Shown in pieces: positions 37,050 through 48,701 of a DNA stretch of 64,000 nt; position 1 is the stretch's first letter; every line of letters starts with the position of its first letter. Made by a program: the position numbers and the translations under genes. This stretch comes from Pegea sp. RAD2-039 (lineage: Eukaryota; Chordata; Thaliacea; Salpida; Salpidae), in the NCBI GenBank assembly GCA_034620365.1, contig JAQGEQ010000043.1, positions 930,001 to 994,000 of the forward strand, in the 5' to 3' direction. The notes beneath the pieces were generated by a model, which saw only the letters and a program-made list of their open reading frames with translations, searched no databases and was not told where the DNA came from.

Positions 37050-37190
37050 TTATATCGGAGAGCAGAATACGTAAGATACTTGTACGCACTCGCTGGGTGG
37101 CGTTATAAAGTGTAATATGATACATCTCCGACGGCGAGGTGAGATTCAAACCCACGTGTGCAAACTATAACAGGTTAGCAGATAATCGAC
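37050..37190 (-). repeat. tRNA-Ser(GCT)-derived SINE or 5'-truncated tRNA pseudogene
   Basis: On the minus strand from 37190 down to about 37130 the sequence contains CTGCTAACC (anticodon loop with GCT), a TTTGCACACG variable-arm region, the B box GGGTTTGAATCTCACC and CTCGCCG. It aligns with the 3' two-thirds of eukaryotic tRNA-Ser(GCU). The 5' part with the D-arm and A box is missing, and no CCA or T-run terminator follows. Instead GC-rich, non-tRNA sequence continues to about 37050 (CGCCACCCAGCGAGTGCGTA), as in a tRNA-derived SINE body. Confidence 0.6.
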
Positions 37191-37401
37191 TTTAATATTT
37201 GTCAAAATGCCTCATTTATTACATGGAAAACTCAACCATTAAAATAAAGACTTTTCTTGAAAATTAAAGTTTTATCTAAAGTTTGAATGATTTTAAAGAA
37301 ATTTTTATCGATAAAATTTTCCCATTTTCGGTCTATAATCAAGTCTTCAAGATACTTTTAATTATTTTCTAATAATTTTTTATAAATGAATTTTAGAAAA
37401 C

Positions 37402-40400
37402 CTATTTTGCTGCTAAGTCTGTCGAGGCTTCATCTTTAGTTGTGGTTGAATAGTCAGATTTTGGTGTAAGTAGTTCGGTTCTTCTTCGCCTCAGCCGTTG
37501 GTGATACACATTAGTGACAGTAAATGATGGAAATGATGATGTTGATTGGTCGCTACTACAAATTGAGGTACTAAAGCTTGAATATTGCTTTAAGTCTTGA
37601 GGCTTTTCATTAATTAAAATAGGTACATGACTTGGCTTGAGTTTTTTCTTTTTATAACAATTTCTATTTAAATTCTTTGGTACAGCAGTATCTTCAAGGG
37701 TTGTAGTATCTGAAAGTTAAAAACATTTAAACAGTTATACAAATTAAAAAAATAATTTAGTTTCTTTAACGTCAGCTACTTTCACTTTTAGTAGTACTAG
37801 CTTCGTTTTGTAGATACAGTAGATCTATATGATGTTAGCATTTCATTTATTATTTGTTGATTGGAGTTGACAGTAGCAAATCAATTTAGAATAGTGTCTA
37901 TATCATTTTAGAACTTCGTGGAAGTTTAAAGTGTATGAAATCAAATTTTATTAATTTCATCAAACAACTGTTTACAAAAACTTGCTTTTAATGAAAACCA
38001 AACCAGCCGAATACAAGTTAACATTTCTTAAGATGTTATATAAAAGTTTCTTTTATCTGGTTCTATAATTATTTGTTGCTTGACTTATTGCTGCATTAAA
38101 TCACAAGTAAGGTTTGTAGATATTTAGATACAAAACATTATCTTTGATAACTTGCGTACGCCATTTGATCATGTTTTAAAATTACGTGGTTTTGTAAATT
38201 ACCTTAATATTTAGATATTAAAAATATAAAAGTTCAGTGATTTCAATAATTTTCACGGTAACTAATGGTACAACGTGAATTTTCAGTCTGAATAGTTCTC
38301 TAATTTGTTAATACCGATGAAGCATAAAGCAAAATATTATACTTAAAGCTTAGACTTCCTACTTGGTGATAATTGAAGACTTTTAGGGTTTTTCTTATCC
38401 ATTGTTATTTTTTGCTTCCACCAACCGTTTTTATTCACACATGTTATTGTAACAGTTCCCGTTGAAGATACTTTATCACTGCATGACAATATTGAAGACT
38501 CATCATCAGTTTTATTTCCTTCTGTAAGATCTAAAGACTTTGTGTGACATTTTGTAGAAGATAGTTTCGGAAACATTCTATGGTTACCACTCTTCAGCGA
38601 TTTGTTTTGAAGTTGAAAGCTAGAAGTTAGTTGTGATGGTGAGCTACTGTTGCTCAAAGAAGGAATCTTTTCAGGTGCCCTAAATGTATAAGAGCTACTA
38701 TTTTCTTTCTGATCTAAAGCTATACTGGTTTGCCAAGAGTGGATTTTGTTTTCTGCCTTATGTTTAATCGTTTTTTTTACACTTATATTCTCGTGATAAC
38801 TTTTTGTTTTGTTATCATTTGAACTTTTTAAACTACTCGATTTGCTGAGTGATGACTCTGGTGTAGATGACTCTGCTTCAGATGTTGAAAAGATAAACGT
38901 TTCTTGCTGTTTAGGTGAAAGTTGCGCTCTGTCACTGCTATTCAGCTGCATATAAAGTATAAAATGTATAAATTACAATTTTTAAGTATAAAAAATCACT
39001 TAAATAATTAAGTTAGCTTTTATTATGATTTACATTTTCATGTTAACGTGTTTTTATTACAGCTAAATATCTACTGCTAATGATAAATGTACTTAAATAT
39101 ACTTATAAAATAATTTACCAACAGCTTCTTGTGTCCACTAGGTATTATCCGAGATTTATAGCTCTTTTTTAGCCTCTTTTGGTTAAGTGACCGATCTCTG
39201 ATTATCAGCTTAAATGGAGATACATTTGGTTTGGCCTAAAAATGTCTTTGTTTGTGTTTTCTAGTTGTCAATAATAATAATAATAACTCAGTAAATTAAT
39301 CATTTTCAAAATACAAAGAATCAACTCTAAAACATACTAGAAATTAATAATTGAATCTGATAAATAAAACTATTTGAGTATTACTATTTCTACTGCATCA
39401 AAATACTAACTAACTGTAGGTTCTGTGGAGAAAGATTCATCACTCCGAGTCAATTCTTTTTCTTCTTCTGCTAATTTATTTTTGAAACTCAAGTTATTAA
39501 AATCAGAGCTTTTGTCATCAGTCAAGTGTTTATCTTTTGTTTTTGATGAGCTCTTTGCAGTTTCACGAGGAACAACATGAACCTCTAAATCAAGATCAAA
39601 CTTTACTGTAAAAAAAGGTCTCTATATTTAATAACTGGCTAAGATTTTTTCATCGTTTTTAAATTTGATCTTTACCTTTGTTTTTTTTGCTACAAGATTT
39701 AGAATTTCTCCTTATACTGCTCTCTGGGGTTGTATCGACATAACTAAATACCTCAGAAGAATTATTTTCTGATGTTTCAATACTTTGATTTGCAAGATAA
39801 GATACTTCGGACTGCTCTTCTTCCTGTTTTTCTTCTTCTAAGTTGGAGTTTTTATTAATCTTTTCATCTAATGACTTTGTTTTAATTGAATTATTTCTAT
39901 CCTTTCCGATTTCTGAGCACTTTTGTTTGAATTTTTTAGACTTTATTTTGATCAGCTCAAACTCATCGTCTGATGAACAATTTTGATTTTCATATTGAAA
40001 TGATTCCATATAAACTTCGGGCGCATCAGAAAAGTTATTAGTTTGAGAGGAAACTTCATTGCTGTCCAAAACTGTATTCTGTGTTATAGGACTTTGTAGT
40101 GCTTCAACTTGAAACTCTGATGAGGTATTTGAATTAATCTTTTTCTCTTTCATACTAAGAGCAGTTTTACTTCGAGGAAAAACTTTCACAACTTGTTTTA
40201 CTAAACTTTTTTTGCTTGGTTCATTTTGACTATTGTTTAACTCTTGCATAGTATAAAAGAAATTAATGCAGTTAACCACACGTTTACTATTTGGTTTACT
40301 ACCTTCTTTATCTGACTCATCTGTAGTTTCCCAATTAGTATTTTCCATCGAATTATTATCACAATAAAATCTTCTATTAAAATTCTTTTCATCGTGGAAA

Positions 40401-41005
40401 GCTTTTCTGTTAGGTTTTTGACTTTCACCAGAAAATATGTATCTTCTGTGGAAAAGCTTTGATGGATGTTGCTGAAAATCTTCCTCAACATTATCAGCTT
40501 CATTTTTTTCATCTGAGTTTAAATTATTAGTTTCTTTTTCTTCCGAGTTTGGATTTATAGGTGGCATCTTTGTAGAATTATTTAGAGCAAATTTGTCATA
40601 TATATTTTGATCAAAACTGTCCTGTGATAAAGAGTTTCTAAAAAATGTTGGACTAGTACTAGCTTCTTGATTTATGTTGTTGTCGACATAAATAGTTGGA
40701 ACAAACTGGGACAAGCAGTCCTGGTTATCATCATCCAGGTTTTCGTGATCTCTTACTCTTGATAAAGTAAGTCGATATTTATGAGTGCCACGTTGAAAAT
40801 GTGTAACAGGTCGACGTTGTAATCTAGTTGTGCATCGACGGGCCGATAGATAAACCTGTCCAGACCCAAATTCGCCGTTTGTTGGTTTATTAAATACATA
40901 AGATGATTCAGCAATTGCACTTTGTGGACGTTGTGGACGACTTTCTCTTGGATATTCTAAATCTCGTTTGAGACGTATTTTAGAAGTATTTGGCCTATTT
41001 TGCAT
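37402..41005 (-). CDS. Unrecognised Ser/Glu/Lys-rich protein, 5 exons
   Basis: Minus-strand exons 41005-39676, 39605-39415, 39235-39119, 38945-38363 and 37709-37402 join in phase to about 842 aa. The first 95 residues are basic and conserved-looking (KIRLKRDLEYPRESRPQRPQ, RRCTTRLQRRPVTHFQRG). The rest is low-complexity, hydrophilic and probably disordered, with acidic runs (EEEKQEEEQSE), Ser clusters and Lys-rich patches such as CYKKKKLKPS and QRLRRRRTEL near the C-terminus. No transmembrane segment or known domain is seen. The composition suggests a nuclear or cytoskeletal scaffold, but no function is claimed. The exon 4 to 5 join uses the donor CCAA|GTAGGA. If it is not used, translation stops at 38343 and the protein ends in SKL. 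ATG 41005 follows an acceptor-like TTTTTGTAG by 12 nt. Confidence 0.75.
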
Positions 41006-43335
41006 ATCTATTCAGTTCTACAAAAACAAATTTACATATTAATTAGTTAAGTCTTTTTAGTAACTGGAATATGAATAAATAAAGTTGATTTCATATGTTC
41101 TATGCTTTTACTCAATTACCATTATTTTGTAAATCTAGTATAGCTTAATAAACCGAAAGCAACCAGGACTTTTCCACTTCTGTACAAATTGTCTAACTAG
41201 ATTTTATACTAATTCCTCACCAGAATCTAACAAATTTTACCATCACAAAATTTATTCCTTAATTAGTTTCATCAAACTTCAATTAGAATAACTTAGTTGA
41301 TGATTATTAGAATAGCTTAGTTCATAGATTATTTATTATTCTTAATATAATATTTTTTCACAGTAGAATGCATATAAATTTTTTAACTAATCAACTTTGT
41401 ATAAATGAAAGTAAACCGAAAAAATTTCAATTCTGTTTAAATAACTTACACTAAGTAAAAATGCTTGCTAATCTACACAGTATATTCTAAATAGCTATCA
41501 TACAAAATGTTTTGTAATAAACCATTAAAAATGAATTATTAATTCGACGAGTAGCAATTAAAACTCAAGTATGTTTTTACAAAAATTAGTAACAAAAAAC
41601 TTATGGATGAATTTTGAAATTGATAATACTGATCAATACTTGCTAAGTACTTAAATTGATTTTTGATTAAAAAATATTTTTTGAGTACTATGAAACCGAA
41701 AATAGTTAGATATTTTTATGCATTACCTTTTAAGTCCATTTTTCGTTAACCATTTTTGTGTTTGCTTTAAATTTCTGTAATATATTATACAAACTGTCTT
41801 TCTATTTATATACAGTTTCTTCAGACAGCTGATTATTCTATGCAAAAATGTTTCAAGTAAGTATAATGAAATAACAACAATATGATAACCAGAGTTGATT
41901 CAAATGTCGTAAAACAGATTTATCAACTGCTAAGTAAATGCTTAACTGACAAAATAGTCGAAACATTTATTCATTATGTAAAAAAGTAAAATAAAAAGAA
42001 AGGCATTTTGGATAATTTGGCACCTCTATCAACGAAATTCTTCGGCCAACACAACCATGCCAAAATATTGCCTTACAGACAAACCTTGCACTTAAAAATT
42101 AGGGACATTTAAAGATGCTTTAAAGATGTGTAACTGCACACAACAAAGTATCTAAATAAATCGGAGCACGTATCTTTCTTAGAAAGCAAAACGAGAACTT
42201 GGTATTAAAAAACAGCAGTAGTTAAAACCAAAAAAATTAAGAAAATTAAATAACTAAGCTTACTTTAATTTTTCCTCATTTTTGTGTAAACTTTGTCAAA
42301 GGTTTTCTTTATAAATGTTTTCTGAAGTAAAATTTGGAAGCTTTATTGTATAACATTTTTAACTTGTAGATTTTTATGGAGTAAACTATAACTATGCAAG
42401 CTTTTCTTTTCTTTGAATTTTCTTTTGCTTTGGCTCATTTGCTGCTTTCGTTTTTTTTTGTTAATTGATGAAACACTCTTTTTATTTTTAACTGTAGCTT
42501 TACTGTTTTAATAGAATATATCTTTTAAATTCAAATGATTTAAAAAATATTCTTTCTAAATTCTGAAAGGCTTAATTAATTATTCAAAAACTACTTATTT
42601 AACCGTTTTTAGTGTTGTTAGTATAGTAAACATTTTTGAAATAAAATAATTTAAAACTGCAGTACTTTTGAGTAAATTAAAGTAAGTATATTTTCATTTA
42701 ATAACTTTTTGGAAATCTGCAAAGTGAATATAAAATATTTTAAAAATAAGAAACATTTAAGATTTATTTATATAGAGTACTTTTTACAAGCCTAGGTATC
42801 AATTTAGCTAGTATTTTATCTCAAATTTTACAATTAACGCAAAATTAAATTAGTTTTTCTTTAGTTTAAGTAAGTATAAGCAACTTTATTCTTATTATAG
42901 TTCAATTATTTAATCACAAAAATTAATTTGTTTAGTTGACTTTATTCATTTTTACTCTGCGTTAGTATATAAAACGCCAAAAAGGCACATTTATTATAGC
43001 AACAAATATAATTATTTGATTTATTTATCTATCTAATTTTCTTTTAGTGTTTTACACGATTGCTTAAAATTAATCTCTTTGAATAGAATAATTTTTCAAT
43101 ATTCTTTGAATTTTTGTTATAGTTTCTAAATAAATAGGTATTTAAAAATCATTTAGTTGACCTAAAATGAAATAAAATATAACTGTATCAATTTGTCTAT
43201 CTTTTTCTCAGAGAAAGTTTTTACTTTTAATTCATACCCTACATAAATAACCTAATATATTTTGTGCATTTACAAATTTTATTTGCTTTTGTAGATATTT
43301 GCTGATAATATTAAGCAAATTTTATTTTTCTCATA
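41006..43335. other. Divergent intergenic region
   Basis: About 2.3 kb between two divergently transcribed genes, so it should contain both promoters. The sequence is uniformly AT-rich. No conserved motif, repeat or RNA gene was recognised. Confidence 0.5.
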
Positions 43336-46300
43336 ATGAGCCAAGCTAAAAGTCTAACAACTTCATTTATAATATTTTTATCCATTCAAAGTTTGCTTCA
43401 GCAAAGGTTTGAAAATCTTAATTTTTGTTTTATAAGGTTATAACAAAACTATTATGAGCATCTTTTTGTATTATTTTTTCTTATTTTGTAATAAATAAAT
43501 TATAGTTTAAGAAATAATCAAAATATAGAAAATTGAAATAATGAAAGAATTATAACTTTTTGCTCTGATATTAATTAAGCATTTTTATTCAAATAATATT
43601 AGTAAGGTATTAGGTTAATAAATTTCATTCAGGTGCTTTTTTGAAGAAGCAGAATTTGGACTAAATTTGAAAAATTTTGATCTTGACCTGCCTTCATCTG
43701 TTTTGTACAAATATCTTTTAAATAAAAATGAAATAGTAGTAATGATGTATTACCATGAATGGTCAAGTAGAGATATGAAAGCTCTCAATATTTACAAGCA
43801 AGTTTCAACAAAGTTTTGTGGTCAGGTGAAATTAAATTCTAATCTTTACATCACTTTAGTTTAATTTTATCTTATATAAAAGACTTTAAGTTGTTATACT
43901 CAATAACTGTTTCATTGATTTGTTATTTAGGTTGTGTTTCAAATGATGAATTGTAAAAGTAAAAACAATTGTCCAATAAGTTCTTTTACTGAAGTATATC
44001 CAATTATCAACGTTTATCACCGTTTGTGAGTGTTTGAGTACTCATTTGATATCTTTATCATCATATAATTCAAAAAAATTAGATGTATTATTGAAGTTTC
44101 TGATAACTGGTGGTTATGTTAAAAACTTAGTTTAGATTGTTCTTGCAAATAGATGTAGTTAAAAGTTATCTCCCACAAGTATAAAGTACTTGACTGTTCA
44201 CTAATTAACTCTTTGATCTACAAATACTTTAAACATTAAGAAAATTTACTATAATAATATTTTTGTGATTTGCATAAATGCCTGCATGTTATAATAATGA
44301 ACAATTAAGTTCAATATCTACTAATAAAATAGATACTTTGAACTTATATAAATATTTCTTAGATCGCCAGAACCAATAAAATACAACGGCCCATTTGAAG
44401 GAGATTATCTTCAACTTTTTTTTCAAAATTTTCTAAATCCAGTTATTTACATAAGTTCTGAAAAGGTATTTAGGAAACATATAACATCCAAACAGGTACA
44501 TTTTGAATTTGAAAACATTCTATTTTTCTCTACATCCGGTTAATATTACTTATAAGGTAAAATATTTTCTTTTTGATTTTCTAGTTTGCTGTTATCTCTT
44601 ATATACCTTCATCTTCTAGACATCTAAAAACTTTTTCTGCAATCTCTCTCCAAAACCTTGCAAATTGTATGATACTTGTTATATTTTATTTAAGTAAGTT
44701 TTCAAAACATGTGTATAATTATTTTTTGATATTTTTCAGATCCAAACCTACACGTAAATTTTGGTGTTGTTACAAGTGAAATCTTAGCAATGAAACTAAA
44801 ATTATCACCTATGAGAGTTTACATTTACAACCAAGCTGATGGTATTAGTTCACCAGTTCAATCTTATAACTTGAATGAGCTTAATACAAGCAATTATATT
44901 AAACTTCTAATTCAAGACAATAATGAAATGGTAAATAAACATTTTTCTTCTGTTGACGAACTTCTATGAGCTTATATCCAAGTTTGTTGAAAGTCTTCTT
45001 GACTATCGCATTCAAGTCAGTTAACAATTCCTAATCTTACACTTTTAATTTAGTACTTGCTAACAATTTATTTGTGGTGAGTTTTAGGAGTTAGTACTCA
45101 AGTAACTTCTTTCTATCATTTTAGATGGTTATTATAAAAGTTTTTTGAATGCTTTAAACAGTGCTGTAAAAAGAATGTATAAATAATTGAAGCCGTAAAA
45201 AAAAGTTCATCTTCAGATTTTATTTCAAGTAAACTGTAAAGAATTTATATTTATTAAAAAATTATTCTTTGCAGCTTTTAAAAAAGTATGTAAATGTTGG
45301 GAAAAAGTCCAATTTTCTTCACAGCGTTTTAAGCAACCAATCAGCAGCTTTAATCGCTTTTACTACGAGCAAAGACCAGTTAGCGACGGTTAGTTGATGG
45401 TTGGCATTTCTCACAAGGAATGATGATGTAATTAAATCTTCTTATGATATTTCTGCTTTTTCAGATTGAAAAAATAGCTATCAATTACCACAAGAAGCAA
45501 AACTGTTCTAATGAACATGATATTCAAACTTGTTGTTCTTCAACTTTATCACGTGACAACTCCGTGTGTGAAGCATGTGTTCCCAAGCACTTAACTGATC
45601 AATCCATTCAACTCTTTTCTTATATCAAAGAGTTTACTTCAAGTAGAGTAAAGAAAAGCTATATGTTGAAGCATCCAATCGATTATTCGTACGTGGTAGT
45701 GGATTTAAACTGTAATTTTCAAACCTCTATTATTGGATTAAAACATCGTATCAATAAAACTTTATCATTTGCTTCACTTGATGGTAACTTGCATCGTGAA
45801 ATATCTTTAGCATTTGGTGCTAAAAACAATTCCGCTGTGGTCATTGTTGATACTGCAAATGAAAATGAATATTTATTGTTGGATCAATTTACTGAGGAGT
45901 CTATATGTAGGTTTCAATGTTATAATTTGGAACAAATATATTGATATTTTTCTCATAAAAGTTTGGAAAGTGTTTTTATTAGTATGTATTGATTTTGTTT
46001 TTCAAACATAATTTGTAATATCCGATTTGATATTATCTAAAACTTTCTTTTAGCAAAACACATTTTCAAATTTTCAATCGGTCAGCTATATTCAACTCGT
46101 ACAAAAAGGTTGAATGATGTTAAAGACAGTAATTCACAACTTTTTAAAACCCATATTCACTCCAGCTTCGATTTCAACTTGTCTGTTTTAAATTCAGCTA
46201 ATGTAAGTTCATTACTTAGTCCTGTAAAACCGCAAACAGCACGCTTTTACAGGACATCTTTATATTTTATGTTGCACCTTGGTGTTCTATGTGTACAATT

Positions 46301-46847
46301 TATAATCACTACATAGCAGACTTACGCCGAGTTTTTTCCAACTCAACAAACTTACGAATATTAACAGTAACATCTGAAGTAAATTCTTGTCTTGAATGGT
46401 CATATTATGTGGATACATTTCCGACTTTGATATTATTTCCAGCAAACAAGTAAGCTTATTGATGAAACTTCAAAATACTTTTAGTGAAAAACTTTTATTT
46501 CTAGAGCTTCCGAGTCAATTGTTTTTCCTTCAACGCAGTTCCAGCCATCCTTGAATAAGTTGATGCAATTTCTATTATTCTATGGATCTGAAGCTACTAG
46601 ACAAGAAATAATTGATATTAGTTGTCAGGGTTATGGAGTAGAAAAAAGCGAAAAAGTTGCAGAATTATGTTTAAAGTTAGTTGCTTTTATTGTATATGTT
46701 TCATAATATATTATTCTATATTTCAAAATATCATTGAATATATAACTTTTTGTAAATGTTTTTAATCATTCTTTCAAGTAAGAAACTTATCATTAAATTA
46801 ATATAATGTTTTTTAAATGTTACAGATTGTCAACAAAGTCTAAATGA
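43336..46847 (+). CDS. TXNDC11: Thioredoxin domain-containing protein 11 homologue, 12 exons
   Basis: Exons 43336-43406, 43633-43825, 43931-44025, 44363-44465, 44585-44693, 44740-44930, 45275-45388, 45465-45906, 46054-46202, 46253-46449, 46505-46675 and 46826-46847 join in phase to about 618 aa. A signal peptide (SFIIFLSIQSLL) starts the protein. A thioredoxin-like domain with a dead site follows (MMYYHEWSSRDM in place of WCxxC), then NVYHRLSPEPIKYNGPF, matching the YLYHRSFGPIEYKGP of TXNDC11. Middle segments (INKTLSFASLDGNL, LLLDQFTEESI) also match the human protein. A C-terminal thioredoxin domain has an active WCSMC at about residue 501. TXNDC11 is an ER redox protein that helps glycoprotein degradation and dual-oxidase maturation. 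The human protein is longer, with a C-terminal coiled coil. The last join is ambiguous: an alternative donor at 46668 reads on through 46878 and 46928-47007. Confidence 0.88.
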
Positions 46848-48701
46848 AGTAAATAAATTCAGTCAAATTTACTCAAGGTACATTTTTATATCAATTTTTG
46901 CGGAAAATTGTTTTATTTACATTCAGAAGAATTGGTAACATGAATTTGAGATTACTTGCGATGCTCTGTAAATCATTACTTTCGACTTTTACTTCAACTT
47001 TTCTGTAATAAACCAAAATATTCTGCTCATCAAAGTTGTCAATTTAATATAGAGAAAAACTTCAGTTTGCTAGCATAGGCTGAAGGTTATCATGAATAAT
47101 TAATTTTTTTGACAAGAAAATTAAAATTTGAAAGTTAAAAAGACTTTAGAATAAGAAATTTAACAATAACGATTAAACTTTTCCTCGTGAAAGCAGAATA
47201 ATTTAATCTTATTTAAGAAAATATTTATTGCAAGACACTAAACTGATGAGTCATTTAGAATAAAAATGACTATGGAGATACAAATTAAAAGCTAATATGT
47301 TTTTTTTCATGAAGCAGTTTTATTTATTTACATCTTTCAAGATAAACTTAACAATATTTTTATAGTGATTGTGTTAAAATTTCACAAAAAAAGTTTTAAG
47401 TCATCTGTTTTGGATAATAAGATTTTCTTCATCTTTTAATCCTATACAAAGCTGTGTAGGTAGCTTGAACGTTTTTAAATACATCCTGATTATTGGATCA
47501 GTTAAAATAATAGGTATGAAAATTATCAGTATGAAAAATAGAAATTAAACAGATGTGCCTTTTTTCAATCATTCCAAAAATTCTTGAAAAAAGTTTGAAA
47601 AAAACTTCAGAGTAATTTTATTAGCTATAAATTGGTAAATGTTTATTGTAAGATGAACTTATTGTTCTTAACAAAGGTCTTAAGAGGTTTGTATCTTTCA
47701 AGTTATAATACATTTAGGTATTTATAAGGATTATAGAATATCCTGTCAAAAATTGTATGCTGAATTGAATTTAAAAATTAAATAATAAAATAATTATTGA
47801 AGTTTGCAAGTTCTAAAAAAACCTTGAATAAGGAATCTCATGATAGAAACAAGAAAAATGTTTTCTTATTTTTTAAATCAAATTTTTCATAAATTTTAAT
47901 ACACTGGGAACAAACTGAAAGTTTAATTTAAAACAATTCTTTCAAGAAAAAACATTTTTGGTTGCAATAATTTTTATCTCCTGTAAAAAATTAACAAAGC
48001 TGCAGTAGTTTACTTTCTTATTCTTAAAACGAAAAAGATTATTGAAAACAAAATTATTTGAATGTATAATAAAAACGTTTTGTTCGTTTTTTACTGACAA
48101 TTTTCTAGTTTTGGCTTGAAATTCATAGTTTTAACATCGTAAAAACCTATTGGAATGATTACACTGCAATACACAACTATCGATAATAAACTGATATTTT
48201 AGCAACAAGACTTTTAATTTCAAAGAAAGCTAAAAAGAGCTAGAGAGAGCTAAAAGTTCTAAATCTATTTCGGAGAAGTCAATCTTGTTGTTGCTAAATG
48301 TTTTTTTTCTATTTTTTTTGTTTAACAATTAAAGAGAAATATCGATTTAATCTAAATCGATACTTCTATTTATAGCTAAAAGTTAATCAAAAATTAAAAG
48401 TATTCTTTAGACACCTCTTAAACAAAAAAATATAAAAATATAAGTTCTGTACTTGTTATGTGCAGTACACTAAAGATTTAAAGGCAAACTAATAGAAGAA
48501 TGAAGAAATTATGAGAGTTATATATATTTAATTTGGTTCAGTGATAAAGTTTAAAGCATATTTTACTAGATTTCATTTCAAATTTATCTAATAAAAATAA
48601 TAACAACAAGAAAAAGGACATTATGAATAACAGATTTAGTCTTTATGACATGTATTGTACAAACACCGTTCCTTGATAAATCGGGAGATGTTGTATGTAT
48701 T
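46848..48701. other. Convergent intergenic region
   Basis: Between the ends of the TXNDC11 and netrin-like genes. It may include a further TXNDC11 exon at 46928-47007. The rest is AT-rich. I looked on the minus strand for a C-terminal NTR-type domain of the netrin-like gene and saw no coding-like stretch. Confidence 0.5.

Larger units (their letters stand above)
28289..37401. other. Gene desert with repeats
   Basis: Nine kilobases without a supportable gene. Upstream non-coding exons and the promoter of the MyT1-like gene may lie at its left end. GC-richer islands occur at about 28850-28960, 29560-29700, 31000-31110, 31780-32210, 33290-33540, 34280-34510 and 37050-37190. The last holds a tRNA-Ser-derived fragment. 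The islands at 29598-29640 and 31074-31110 look like diverged copies of one repeat. The open frames at 31791-32015 and 34319-34504 have no recognisable domain. Confidence 0.5.

Noticed and set aside
37130..37190. Functional tRNA-Ser gene
   Set aside because: The acceptor stem, D-arm and A box are missing and there is no T-run terminator. Only the 3' part is tRNA-like.
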